Counted from the stretch's first letter, positions 1 to 7,465 are shown. The stretch: DNA of 13,429 nucleotides from Candidatus Woesearchaeota archaeon (GCA_016177265.1 JACOVP010000051.1:1-13429); one strand, 5' to 3'. The notes: a model not told the origin generated them from the sequence alone. Translations and numbers: made by a program.

Positions 1-151
1 TGATAAAGAACCACTAGTGGAAGCTGCGGACAGGTCGACTGCACATTTGTATATTGAGAATCCTCTCGTCAAAACGAGGAAGAGGCTTTCTAGCGTGTGG
101 TCGACGCATCCTGATGTGAATGAAAGGATAAAAAGATTGGAGAATATGTAG
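1..151 (+). CDS. htpX: HtpX-like M48 membrane metalloprotease, C-terminal end (partial)
   Basis: Only the last 49 codons are in the window. They read in frame from base 2 to the TAG at 149-151. The tail contains TAHLYIENPL (residues 14-23 of the fragment) and STHPDVNERIKRLENM at the very end. These match the closing block of HtpX-type M48 zinc proteases (STHP..eeRI.rL). HtpX is an inner-membrane metalloprotease that degrades misfolded membrane proteins. The HExxH catalytic motif and membrane segments would lie upstream, outside the window, so activity cannot be judged. The stop codon directly abuts the stop of the convergent minus-strand gene with no spacer. Family assignment rests on the C-terminal motif alone. 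Confidence 0.8.
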   Translation, partial: DKEPLVEAADRSTAHLYIENPLVKTRKRLSSVWSTHPDVNERIKRLENM

Positions 152-1342
152 TTATCCTGTTTTTCCCAGCGTTATAACATGGAATTTTCCTTTATACCCC
201 AGATATCTTACTATGCGGGCAATAGCAGTTGTTTGCCTTCCTAGTGTCAAGACATCATCAAATATGATTACATTGTCTACACCTGAAAAAGATGGTTCAT
301 AAACACCCATGGTTCTAAGATGGTCTATTTCTGATGATCTTCCGTATATGCTATCTTCTTTTTTAGGAAATGCCCTACCAATATCTGAACATCGGGTAAA
401 TTGTTTCTCATTCAAAATAAGATTATGAATAAAGAGATCATTGATGGGTGTCCTGTAACAAAAACGAGGTAAAGAGTTTGGTGAAGGAATAATTGTTGTG
501 GCACCGTCTACTTCGATTTTGTTTAGTAATTCTTTGCACATTTTTTTCAGCTCATCAAAAATGCTGAGATAGACTGCACCACTTCTTAACTGTCCTCCAT
601 AAAAATAGTCGTCTCTAACTCCATCATTTATTTCTTCTAAGGAGAGATCTTTCATCCTTTTGAACTGTAAGATCATTCGTGAGATTTCATTAAGTCCTTC
701 ACCTCTACTTACTGGCGTGTATGTTCCTAGCGTGGCATGTTTTAGTTGCGGTGATGGCGTGTTGCATTCAGATACTGGCACAAATGTTAACTTTTTCGGC
801 AGCTCTCTGGGAGTATATAGCATTTTCTCGCGTTCGAATTCAAGAACTACCGCTTCGAGATTTTCCGGAGTATGAATTATTCTCTGCGGCTCTGCTTTCT
901 GGAGTTGCTCTTCTGCACTTGTCTTGCCCCACGTGACACCGATGGAGGCTACCTTACATTCATGCGCATCCAAGATATCTTTTGCACTGTCTCCTACAAC
1001 AACTGTTCTTTCAAGAGGAATATTACTCACAGCTATCGCTTTTCTTAATCCAGTGCCAAACGGTTTTTGGGCAACAGCAAATATCGGCAAATCTGCAGGG
1101 AATTTGTGTTTTTTCAATACAGCCATTGCGTAATCAGCAGGAGAATCAGTTACTATCGATACTTTTCCTCTTTGGTGATATGCTTTGAGAAAAATGAGAA
1201 GAAAAGGAGAAAACAGCATCGTAGCAATCTTGTCTATATTCTGTGCAGCATACATTCTCCCCTCCCCAGTTTTCATAAATACTCTAGCTGCGGTCGTGTT
1301 GACCAATGTCTGATCCAAATCAAAGACTAGATGAGAAGCCAT
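152..1342 (-). CDS. HAD-family phosphatase fused to a phosphoribosyltransferase domain
   Basis: This 396-residue protein has two recognisable enzyme domains. Residues 1-165 are a haloacid dehalogenase (HAD) hydrolase. Motif I is FDLDQT with D8 and D10, motif II is VTDSP with T65, the motif III lysine is probably K93, and motif IV is GDSAKD with D118 and D122. After a linker, residues about 220-396 form a type I phosphoribosyltransferase-like domain. Its PRPP-binding loop is IIFDDVLTLGRQT at 359-371, with the paired aspartates D362 and D363. This resembles the PRPP loop of ComF and other salvage PRTases. The gene starts inside the end of dprA, with a 16-nt overlap, so the two are co-transcribed and probably translationally coupled. 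Substrates are unknown. Inference: it acts on a nucleotide, nucleobase or phosphoribosylated ligand together with DprA. Confidence 0.82.
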   Translation of the reverse strand: MASHLVFDLDQTLVNTTAARVFMKTGEGRMYAAQNIDKIATMLFSPFLLIFLKAYHQRGKVSIVTDSPADYAMAVLKKHKFPADLPIFAVAQKPFGTGLRKAIAVSNIPLERTVVVGDSAKDILDAHECKVASIGVTWGKTSAEEQLQKAEPQRIIHTPENLEAVVLEFEREKMLYTPRELPKKLTFVPVSECNTPSPQLKHATLGTYTPVSRGEGLNEISRMILQFKRMKDLSLEEINDGVRDDYFYGGQLRSGAVYLSIFDELKKMCKELLNKIEVDGATTIIPSPNSLPRFCYRTPINDLFIHNLILNEKQFTRCSDIGRAFPKKEDSIYGRSSEIDHLRTMGVYEPSFSGVDNVIIFDDVLTLGRQTTAIARIVRYLGYKGKFHVITLGKTG

Positions 1343-2193
1343 TTACTTAGTCCCCTTGGAGGATTTGGGATCTTGAATTTTCCTCTATAGTGTTCAATCC
1401 ATTTATATCCTTTTCCGAGATTATTGTGGAGAACAAATAGTTGTTTTCCCTGTTTTAGACATTCCTCGACAGCATGGAGTGTGCCGCTACGGTCGCCGGC
1501 ACGGATGACAATGATACCTAAAGAGGATAAGCCGACTGTTGTTGTATTGCGATGGGCAAAATGATGTGGAAAGGTGGAAATGCCCATAGGATACTGTGAG
1601 ACAACGAGATGGTTCTCTGCAATGTCTTCTTGCAGTTGTTTATTTTTAGCAGGATAGGTACGATTAAGAGGGGTTCCGAGGACAGCAATAGTTCTACCAC
1701 CATAGGCTATAGTTTCTTGATGGGCCAGGGTATCACATCCGTTGGCAAGACCGCTGACGACAACGTATCCCTTGTGGACTACTTCTTTCACTATTCGCTC
1801 GCCTTCTTCTCTGTCGATACTGTCCTCTAAATCTCTTGTACCGACAATGGCAACACTTTTCGCGTTTAGTATTTTTGGATCGCCCTGGAGATAGAGAACT
1901 GGTGTTATACCTTCTACTTTCTTCAGAAGCTCTGGGAAGGTTAGATCATTGATAGTCAGCACTTGGAAGGGTTTATTCCAGCGTTCGAGCTGTCTTCTTA
2001 TGAGTGCTGTGTCTCTGTCATTCTTGAGACGATCTTCTAGTTTTTGCGCACAGGCAATGCCTTCAAAAGAACCATGTTGTTGGAGAAGTTCCCTGGCTTG
2101 ATTGTTTGCCTTTGGTGATGCTATCTTTAATAGACCTGTCTCAATAAGGGCTGCATGGTAGAAGCTTTCTCGTTTCGCTTGGTCGTCGAACAT
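1327..2193 (-). CDS. dprA: DNA-processing protein DprA/Smf
   Basis: DprA binds single-stranded DNA and loads recombinase in transforming bacteria. Its archaeal role is not established. This 288-residue protein has the DprA Rossmann core at about residues 75-260: AIVGTRD at 115-121, SGLANGCDTLAH at 147-158, AVLGTPLNRTYP at 170-181, FAHRN at 212-216 and AGDRSGTLHAVEECLKQGK at 232-250. An N-terminal helical region at 1-70 precedes it, and the C-terminal winged helix of many bacterial DprAs is absent. The ATG at 2193 lies 26-27 nt downstream of a TATA-like box, which fits a leaderless mRNA. It is the first gene of a two-gene unit with the HAD-phosphoribosyltransferase gene. No ComEC- or ComF-like transport gene is visible here. 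The family call is firm and the physiological role open. Confidence 0.9.
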   Translation of the reverse strand: MFDDQAKRESFYHAALIETGLLKIASPKANNQARELLQQHGSFEGIACAQKLEDRLKNDRDTALIRRQLERWNKPFQVLTINDLTFPELLKKVEGITPVLYLQGDPKILNAKSVAIVGTRDLEDSIDREEGERIVKEVVHKGYVVVSGLANGCDTLAHQETIAYGGRTIAVLGTPLNRTYPAKNKQLQEDIAENHLVVSQYPMGISTFPHHFAHRNTTTVGLSSLGIIVIRAGDRSGTLHAVEECLKQGKQLFVLHNNLGKGYKWIEHYRGKFKIPNPPRGLSKWLLI

Positions 2194-2215
2194 AGCGTGT
2201 CATTTTTCTTATTTC

Positions 2216-2223
2216 TTTATAAA
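2216..2223 (-). promoter_or_regulatory. TATA box for dprA
   Basis: The palindromic octamer TTTATAAA is centred at 2219.5, which is 26.5 nt upstream of the dprA ATG on the minus strand. That is the archaeal TATA-to-start distance, so transcription would begin at or next to the ATG. Because it is palindromic it could also fire rightward, giving a start near 2246. Confidence 0.65.
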
Positions 2224-2252
2224 CTTAATGGTAGTAACTAATTTCCGGAATG

Positions 2253-2260
2253 TATAAAAA
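2253..2260 (+). promoter_or_regulatory. TATA box for the secreted protein gene at 2283
   Basis: TATAAAAA is centred 26.5 nt before the ATG at 2283. This spacing selects that ATG over the in-frame ATGs at 2250 and 2268, because the box itself overlaps the codons after 2250. Confidence 0.65.
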
Positions 2261-2282
2261 GAGGGTAATGGGCTACTATTTT

Positions 2283-2753
2283 ATGAAATTATCACAAAAG
2301 ATTCTCTTTTCTGTCCTGATTTTTTTCATACTTATCCTAACGCTTCGTGGAGTCTCTTCTCTTGCAGATCAGAAATGTAGCGGTAAGCATAATCTCCAGG
2401 TCGAAGGAGCAAAGTTGCCTGAAACTGGCATAGGTAGTAGCGGAAGACCTATCATAAAAATATTTGTTCTGCCGGAAATTAGTGGTTTTAAAGAGCTTTA
2501 TCAATTTTTTTCAGTAACCTCTGCGAAAGCTGTTCTTACTTGTGCACTACCGACATCTTGTGATTTTTATGTTAATGGTCAAGTTTGTTTAAGTGGTCTT
2601 CCTGGAAACAAGCAAGATTTCTACACTCTTCCTTGTACACAGCTTTTTAAAGATGGCATTAACACGATGAGCATACATGATGCCTCATCTGCCTCTACTG
2701 GCGAGATAAAGTGGGTTTTCTTAGAAACAAAGATTTCTTCTCTCTTCTGTTAG
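2283..2753 (+). CDS. Small secreted or membrane-anchored protein with six cysteines, unknown function
   Basis: I do not recognise the family. From the ATG at 2283 the product is 156 residues. It opens with a classic signal or anchor segment: MKLSQK, then a hydrophobic stretch at about residues 7-22, then RGVSSLA, a plausible cleavage region. The mature part has six cysteines at residues 32, 87, 93, 102, 118 and 156, an even number that could form three disulfides outside the membrane. The rest looks beta-rich with Ser, Gly and Pro. An upstream in-frame ATG at 2250 would add 11 residues (MYKKRVMGYYF) and blur the signal peptide. A TATA box 26 nt before 2283 favours the shorter form. The gene is divergent from dprA and lies 45 nt before the GTPase gene, which has its own TATA box, so it is probably monocistronic. 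Confidence 0.65.
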   Translation: MKLSQKILFSVLIFFILILTLRGVSSLADQKCSGKHNLQVEGAKLPETGIGSSGRPIIKIFVLPEISGFKELYQFFSVTSAKAVLTCALPTSCDFYVNGQVCLSGLPGNKQDFYTLPCTQLFKDGINTMSIHDASSASTGEIKWVFLETKISSLFC

Positions 2754-2768
2754 TCTCTTGTAGATACT

Positions 2769-2777
2769 CTTTTAAAG
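2769..2777 (+). promoter_or_regulatory. TATA-like box for the TGS GTPase gene
   Basis: CTTTTAAAG is centred 26 nt before the ATG at 2799, consistent with a leaderless transcript. The T-rich run between it and the ATG (2780-2798) could also end transcription of the preceding gene. Confidence 0.55.
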
Positions 2778-2798
2778 TTCTTTTTTTATCTTTTTCTT

Positions 2799-3983
2799 AT
2801 GCAAGTCGGTCTTGTTGGTAAACCATCATCTGGAAAGAGTACTTTTTTCAAAGCTGCAACTCTAGCAGAAGTAGCTATAGCTCCGTATCCCTTTACTACG
2901 ATCAAGCCTAACGTTGCTATTGGTTTTGTCAAGATTGATTGCGTTGATACAGAATTTCATGTCCAGTGTAATCCTCGAGAAGGTTATTGTCTGAAGGGAA
3001 AACGATTTGTTCCTGTGCAATTGATTGATGTAGCTGGTCTAGTGCCTGGGGCACATGAAGGGAAGGGAATGGGAAATCAATTTCTCTCTGACTTAAATCA
3101 GGCAGATGCTTTAATTCACATTGTCGATATGGCTGGAGCTACGAATGAAAAAGGAGAAGTAGTAGAACCAGGAAGTTATGATCCTGCCAAGGATGTACAG
3201 TTCTTGGAAGTTGAGTTAGACATGTGGTATTTAGATATTCTGAAAAAGGGATGGGAAAAATTTTCTAGGAAACTAGCTGCAGAAAAAACTAATGTTGCGG
3301 TAGCAATTGCCAATCAATTAAGTGGATTGCGAGTCACAGAACCGATGGTGAGAGATGCTATCAAATCATTTCCAGAGAATATTGCAACATGGGATGATAA
3401 ACTACTTTTGCAGTTAGCACGAACATTACGACAGAAAAGCAAACCGATGATTGTAGCTGCCAATAAAATGGATTTACCAACAGCAGATATTAATCACAGA
3501 CGGTTACAACAACAATTTCCTGCAGTGACGTTTATTCCTTGCGCATCAGATGCAGAACTAGCGTTACGGGAGGCACATAAAAAAGGACTGATAGACTATA
3601 TCTCTGGAGAAAACCATTTTACTCTCAAATCTGGATTAACACAACAACAAAAATCTGCGCTGGAACACATAGAGAAAACAGTATTGAAAAAATATGGATC
3701 AACTGGCGTGCAAGAAGTACTGAATAAGGCTGTGTTTGACTTACTCCATTACATTGCAGTATTTCCTGGTGGGGTGCATAAACTGGAAGATAGCGAGGGA
3801 AGGAAATTAGCAGATTGTTTTCTCTTACCGCCAAACAGCTCAGCACTGGACTTTGCTTTCAGATTGCATACTGACATTGGAAAGAATTTTGTGAAAGCGA
3901 TTGATGTGAAGACGAAACGTGTTGTCGGCAAGGAGCATGTCTTACAACATAGAGAAGTGATTGAAATTGTTGTCAAAAAATAA
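2799..3983 (+). CDS. OBG/YchF-type GTPase with C-terminal TGS domain
   Basis: A translation-factor-class (TRAFAC) GTPase of 394 residues, the usual length of the archaeal YchF-like family. G1 is GKPSSGKS at 7-14. The switch I threonines are in PFTTIKPN at 31-38. G3 is DVAGL at 77-81, followed by a glycine-rich HEGKGMGNQF typical of OBG proteins. G4 is NKMD at 222-225. That is the GTP-specific form, whereas bacterial YchF has a changed motif and binds ATP. A helical insert spans about 135-215 and a TGS domain closes the protein at about 314-392. Such proteins associate with ribosomes. The gene stands alone behind its own TATA box and its stop lies two bases from the convergent ThyX-like gene. 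Confidence 0.9.
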   Translation: MQVGLVGKPSSGKSTFFKAATLAEVAIAPYPFTTIKPNVAIGFVKIDCVDTEFHVQCNPREGYCLKGKRFVPVQLIDVAGLVPGAHEGKGMGNQFLSDLNQADALIHIVDMAGATNEKGEVVEPGSYDPAKDVQFLEVELDMWYLDILKKGWEKFSRKLAAEKTNVAVAIANQLSGLRVTEPMVRDAIKSFPENIATWDDKLLLQLARTLRQKSKPMIVAANKMDLPTADINHRRLQQQFPAVTFIPCASDAELALREAHKKGLIDYISGENHFTLKSGLTQQQKSALEHIEKTVLKKYGSTGVQEVLNKAVFDLLHYIAVFPGGVHKLEDSEGRKLADCFLLPPNSSALDFAFRLHTDIGKNFVKAIDVKTKRVVGKEHVLQHREVIEIVVKK

Positions 3984-3985
3984 AT

Positions 3986-5647
3986 TTATTGGTGTAATCC
4001 TGTTTCTTCAAATCGAATCGGCATCATTTTCTTTAAAGGAGCCTCGTCGCACACTGTTTTGAACTCTTTTCCTTCAGGATATTTTTCATACCCGAGGAGC
4101 CAAGGATATATTTTTGCTACAGCTTCTGCCAGATTAAACATATCTTGCCTGTAGGAGAAATGACCTTCCGATGTTGATCGCGTCCAAATCAGATATTGGA
4201 GTTGGTCGAGACCTAAGGACATGGTTAATGAGTGCATGGCGGCCATGGGGACAACATATTGAGCAGCAAAAGGGAATTCACTTCTGATTTTTTCCTCACT
4301 CTTCTGCGTCTTTTCCATTGTATCTTTAAAGAGTCTTCCTGCTTCAGGGTGCATGTCGTATACCATTGGCGGTATGTACCAGCCATTCTCCAATGTTAGC
4401 AATGATTCACCACGATCGTTTTTTTGATGACGCCGTAGATCACGGATGGCACCAACGTCAGATCGTATTTCCACAGTCAGCTTGACCAGATCGAATTCTT
4501 CATCAGTCTCCAATTTTTCATCTGTCGGTTTCCTCAGTCTGGTAACCCGCTCCAAAATTTCTAGCTTCTTAGCAAACGGCATATCTCTCGCTTCATGCAG
4601 CCGCTGTCTCAAAGTACCACCATGGTTGTGTCGTTTGAGGAGATGCGCAATGACTTTATTTAGACCATCACGATCATAGTGGATAATATCAACGCCTTTG
4701 CTAAATTCTTCTGGCGGTTTTGCATGCAATATGCCGTCATAACCATGTAACTTATCTCTATAGTAGAAATTTTCTGCAGTATATTTTAGGAGTGAAGGTG
4801 CAATTTTGCCTGCATGTTCTTCGATTAGTTTCGCAGCTTCTTGCAATTCTGCTAAGGGATGACCTTTCCACGCTGCAACATCAAACTCTAATGATCGTGC
4901 ATCAACAATCCAAGCAATATTGGTTCTGATGGCCTGAGGTAATAAGTATCGAGCGACGTCAAATGCTTTTCCTCTGATTTCACGTCTGTATTTAATTCTC
5001 TGTTGTTTTTCATCTTCTTTCTTAGTATCATCTCTTTGTACTTTTAGCCATTGATTAAATGGTATTTGTTGTTCATAGTAGGCTATGCTATAGGCAATCA
5101 TCTCTCCATATGCATTCACGAGATTTTCAAGCGTCTTGGTATACACATCACCCAGTTTACTTCCCATTACCTGTGGATCATAGAACACATTTTTCTTGTC
5201 AAATTCCACGTAGCGTGTTGATTGCTCGATGAAGAAAGCAAGTTGATCGTAGGCAAGTTCTTTTGCAAACAATTGACTCACGTTGGTTGCAATCAGAGGG
5301 ATCCAGACTGTGTTTGCAATACTCTTGTGACTGTATCTGCCGTAGTATTCTGTAAAGAATGCTTGTGCTTTGGCAATGCCAGAGAGAATAGCGAGATGTG
5401 GTGGATTAAATTCTCCAGCAGCTAACTTTCTCAGCATTTCTTCTCCACCTTCAGTTTCATAGCCTTTGATTCTTCCGTAAATTGCATCGAGTAAATGAAC
5501 ACGGAAATCTTTAGGATTACGACTGAAGAAAGAGCCGAGTGCACCAAAGACTTCAATTGGAAGCGTGTTTTTGACTGCAGCTATAGGATCCGTAGCACTC
5601 GTGACAAAGGCTTCTAATGCTTTTTGTTCTAGTTCTGAATAGGGCAT
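3986..5647 (-). CDS. ThyX-like protein with two tandem, degenerate ThyX units
   Basis: ThyX is the FAD-dependent thymidylate synthase, normally about 220-250 residues and tetrameric. This protein has 553 residues and contains two ThyX-like halves. The N-half (about 90-290) has the histidine of YSHKSIANT at 107, EQSTRY at 141-146 matching the E.S.RY end of the ThyX signature, and LLPQAIRT plus DARSLE at 235-254. The RHR of the signature is replaced by YDQ. The C-half (about 385-520) has RDLRRHQ at 402-408 matching the RHR part, but its S.RY end is lost. It keeps a late arginine, R490, about where ThyX binds dUMP phosphate. The halves are thus complementary. The gene is monocistronic with a TATA box 26 nt before the ATG. 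Thymidylate synthesis is possible but unproven; a flavin-binding protein with another role is the alternative. Confidence 0.75.
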   Translation of the reverse strand: MPYSELEQKALEAFVTSATDPIAAVKNTLPIEVFGALGSFFSRNPKDFRVHLLDAIYGRIKGYETEGGEEMLRKLAAGEFNPPHLAILSGIAKAQAFFTEYYGRYSHKSIANTVWIPLIATNVSQLFAKELAYDQLAFFIEQSTRYVEFDKKNVFYDPQVMGSKLGDVYTKTLENLVNAYGEMIAYSIAYYEQQIPFNQWLKVQRDDTKKEDEKQQRIKYRREIRGKAFDVARYLLPQAIRTNIAWIVDARSLEFDVAAWKGHPLAELQEAAKLIEEHAGKIAPSLLKYTAENFYYRDKLHGYDGILHAKPPEEFSKGVDIIHYDRDGLNKVIAHLLKRHNHGGTLRQRLHEARDMPFAKKLEILERVTRLRKPTDEKLETDEEFDLVKLTVEIRSDVGAIRDLRRHQKNDRGESLLTLENGWYIPPMVYDMHPEAGRLFKDTMEKTQKSEEKIRSEFPFAAQYVVPMAAMHSLTMSLGLDQLQYLIWTRSTSEGHFSYRQDMFNLAEAVAKIYPWLLGYEKYPEGKEFKTVCDEAPLKKMMPIRFEETGLHQ

Positions 5648-5668
5648 CCGGTAGCTGAAGAGATTCTC

Positions 5669-5677
5669 TTTATAATG
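5669..5677 (-). promoter_or_regulatory. TATA box for the ThyX-like gene
   Basis: Read on the minus strand this is CATTATAAA, centred 26 nt upstream of the ATG at 5647. No Shine-Dalgarno site is present, so the mRNA is probably leaderless. Confidence 0.6.
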
Positions 5678-5745
5678 ATTTATTTTCTCTATCCATCATT
5701 TTTCTTTTTTACTCATTGGGAATTATTTTTCACTTATAGAAAATT

Positions 5746-5753
5746 ACTTAAAC
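5746..5753 (+). promoter_or_regulatory. TATA-like box for alaX
   Basis: ACTTAAAC is centred 25-26 nt before the ATG at 5775, with an A-rich stretch just upstream as a possible BRE. The following T-run reaches the start codon with no Shine-Dalgarno site. Confidence 0.55.
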
Positions 5754-5774
5754 ACGTTCGTTTTTTCTTTTTTG

Positions 5775-6485
5775 ATGACAAAAGCCATTTACTTAGAAGA
5801 TAGCTATTTGAAAAGTTGTACTGCAACCGTTACCGGTGTTCAAGGGACTGTTATACTATTAGATCAGACTATTTTTTACCCTACTGGCGGAGGACAGGCA
5901 TGTGATACGGGAACACTCTTAGCTAATGGCGAGGTGTATCGGGTTACTTCTGTGCAAAAAGTCTCAGGAGCACTTTACCATCAAGTGGATAGAGATGGAT
6001 TAGGAATTGGCGATCAGGTGACGTGCACGTTGGATTGGGACAGGAGACATCGGTTGATGCGGTCACATACTGCTGCACATTTACTGTCTGGTTTACTCCA
6101 TCAAAAAACCAAGGCATCTATTACAGGCAATCAACTCGAACCAGATAAGAGCAGAATGGATTTTAGTTTAGCTGAGTACTCTCCTGCAGTCATTGACACT
6201 CTTTTTCATGAGGCCAACCAACTCATCAAACAAAATATTCCTGTCAAAGTGTATACCTTAACGAAAGAACAGGCATTAGTGGATGAAGCGTTGTTCAAAT
6301 TAGCGAATAAAGAATATGTGGAGCATTTACAAGACGTTCGAGTTGTTGAGATTGAAGGTGTAGATAAACAAGCTGATGGCGGCACACATGTAAAGTCTTT
6401 GGGTGAAATTGGCAAAATCTTTTTACAGAAAATTGACAATAAAGGGAAGAACAATAGGAGAGTGTACTTTACTGTGAATCCTTAA
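5775..6485 (+). CDS. alaX: Alanyl-tRNA editing protein AlaX
   Basis: AlaX hydrolyses mischarged Ser-tRNA(Ala) or Gly-tRNA(Ala) in trans. The 236-residue protein has the AlaRS-like N-terminal beta-barrel with FYPTGGGQ at about 34-41. It also has the zinc motif HTAAH (H98, H102) and the second zinc segment ADGGTH ending in H205, followed by GEIG. The size fits the medium AlaX class, which has a glycine-rich barrel plus the editing domain. In AlaRS the second segment is usually CGGTH, so the Cys ligand is replaced by Asp201 here. A TTG at 5772 lies in frame, but the ATG at 5775 is preferred because a TATA-like box sits 26 nt upstream. The 3' end overlaps the convergent GGDEF gene by 4 nt through a shared TTAA. 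Confidence 0.9.
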   Translation: MTKAIYLEDSYLKSCTATVTGVQGTVILLDQTIFYPTGGGQACDTGTLLANGEVYRVTSVQKVSGALYHQVDRDGLGIGDQVTCTLDWDRRHRLMRSHTAAHLLSGLLHQKTKASITGNQLEPDKSRMDFSLAEYSPAVIDTLFHEANQLIKQNIPVKVYTLTKEQALVDEALFKLANKEYVEHLQDVRVVEIEGVDKQADGGTHVKSLGEIGKIFLQKIDNKGKNNRRVYFTVNP

Positions 6486-7120
6486 TCTGTGTACAGCACT
6501 CTATTTCTACCCATTTTCTTTGCTTCCTGCATACTATGGTCTGCACGCTCCTGCGCTTTTTCAATTTTCTCTCCTTTCATGATGCCCCATCTGGTTAGAC
6601 CAATACTTGCAGTTACTGTATGACCAGTCTTTTTCTTGCTCTTTTCTGCCAAATCTTTCCGAAGACGATCAATGATGAGCGCAGCAAGCTCTTTACTAGG
6701 CGCTTGCAGAAAAACTTGGAATTCTTCTCCATGCAGGTGATAGCCTTTGGCAACAATATCATAATATCTTAGTCCTTCCTCGAGAATTTCTGCTGTTGCT
6801 TTTAACACTTTATCACCAACTGACTGGCTGTACTCCTTATTAAACCTTCCAAAGTTATCAAGGTCTATCATCGCTATAAACATATCAAATTGTGTATGAA
6901 GATTTCTAGGATTTTTTACTAACTGTTGTGCATCATAATCTCTCTGTCTTATGCCTCTGTAACCAGTTACTGGATTTGCCAGAGCACTTTCTTTTAGACG
7001 GAAAACACTGGAGGCAATTCTTTCCAGCAAAGAGCGTTCTTCTTTCGTTTTTGCCTTTTCCATCCACTGTTCAAGACGGCTCTTTATTTTTTCGTAATCG
7101 TCTAGGGGGTTATAGGGCAT
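6482..7120 (-). CDS. GGDEF-domain protein (diguanylate cyclase-like)
   Basis: GGDEF domains make cyclic di-GMP from two GTP in bacteria and are uncommon in archaea. This 212-residue soluble protein has a helical N-terminus at 1-48, then a full GGDEF fold. NPVTGYRG at 49-56 replaces the usual D.LTGL.NR. MIDLDNF at 84-90 carries the metal-binding D86, and VGDKVL is at 101-106. The signature is HGEEF at 130-134 in place of GG(D/E)EF. ASIGLT is at 171-176 and AKKMGRNRV at 200-208. The first glycine of the signature is His, while the catalytic-type acidic pair E132-E133 is kept. No RxxD inhibitory site or sensor domain is visible. Translation starts 6 nt after a strong GGAGGAG, and the gene follows a small winged-helix-like gene. 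Cyclase activity is plausible but unproven. Confidence 0.85.
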   Translation of the reverse strand: MPYNPLDDYEKIKSRLEQWMEKAKTKEERSLLERIASSVFRLKESALANPVTGYRGIRQRDYDAQQLVKNPRNLHTQFDMFIAMIDLDNFGRFNKEYSQSVGDKVLKATAEILEEGLRYYDIVAKGYHLHGEEFQVFLQAPSKELAALIIDRLRKDLAEKSKKKTGHTVTASIGLTRWGIMKGEKIEKAQERADHSMQEAKKMGRNRVLYTD

Positions 7121-7126
7121 AGTTTT

Positions 7127-7133
7127 CTCCTCC
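7127..7133 (-). promoter_or_regulatory. Shine-Dalgarno site for the GGDEF gene
   Basis: GGAGGAG on the minus strand lies 6 nt before the ATG and starts at the last base of the upstream gene's stop codon. It shows that this downstream operon gene is translated through an SD interaction rather than as a leaderless message. Confidence 0.75.
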
Positions 7134-7438
7134 TATGTACTTGTCTGTTGAAGAAACTGTTTTATCTCGCTCACTTTACGTGGATTCAAAGAAACATGAT
7201 CATCAGAACCCTTTCCAGTTGTCTTTGCTTTGATAATAATCCATCCGTCATTTGTTAACTCTTTCAACACTTTCTCGACTACCTTCTTTCCCTTATGGGT
7301 ATTTCTATAATGTTCTGGAATGCCTTTGGTCACAAAATCTAGAGGCGTATGTTTTCCACCCCAAACATTGCCCCGTATCAACTTCTGCAGTATTAATTTC
7401 TTTAAACCATCAGTCTCTTCCATAACCTCATTTGGCAT
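7133..7438 (-). CDS. Small winged-helix-like protein, unknown function
   Basis: A 101-residue basic protein without a name I can give. Residues 8-25 (TDGLKKLILQKLIRGNVW) read as a helix. GGKHTPLDFVTKGIPEH at 27-43 is a turn-rich segment, and KVVEKVLKELTNDGWIIIKAK at 52-72 looks like a recognition helix leading into a beta hairpin. Together this pattern suggests a winged helix-turn-helix, with the closing segment VSLNPRKVSEIKQFL at about 82-96. It is the first gene of a two-gene unit. Its stop is 12 nt from the GGDEF start and overlaps that gene's Shine-Dalgarno site. Inference: a DNA- or RNA-binding partner of, or regulator for, the GGDEF protein. A TATA-like box lies about 33 nt upstream of the ATG. 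Confidence 0.65.
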   Translation of the reverse strand: MPNEVMEETDGLKKLILQKLIRGNVWGGKHTPLDFVTKGIPEHYRNTHKGKKVVEKVLKELTNDGWIIIKAKTTGKGSDDHVSLNPRKVSEIKQFLQQTST

Positions 7439-7465
7439 ATAACCCCTTAATAATGGTTTCCTTAA

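Noticed and set aside
660..1330. Several 68-87-residue plus-strand frames
   Set aside because: All lie opposite the HAD-phosphoribosyltransferase gene, which shows clear family motifs; these frames show none.
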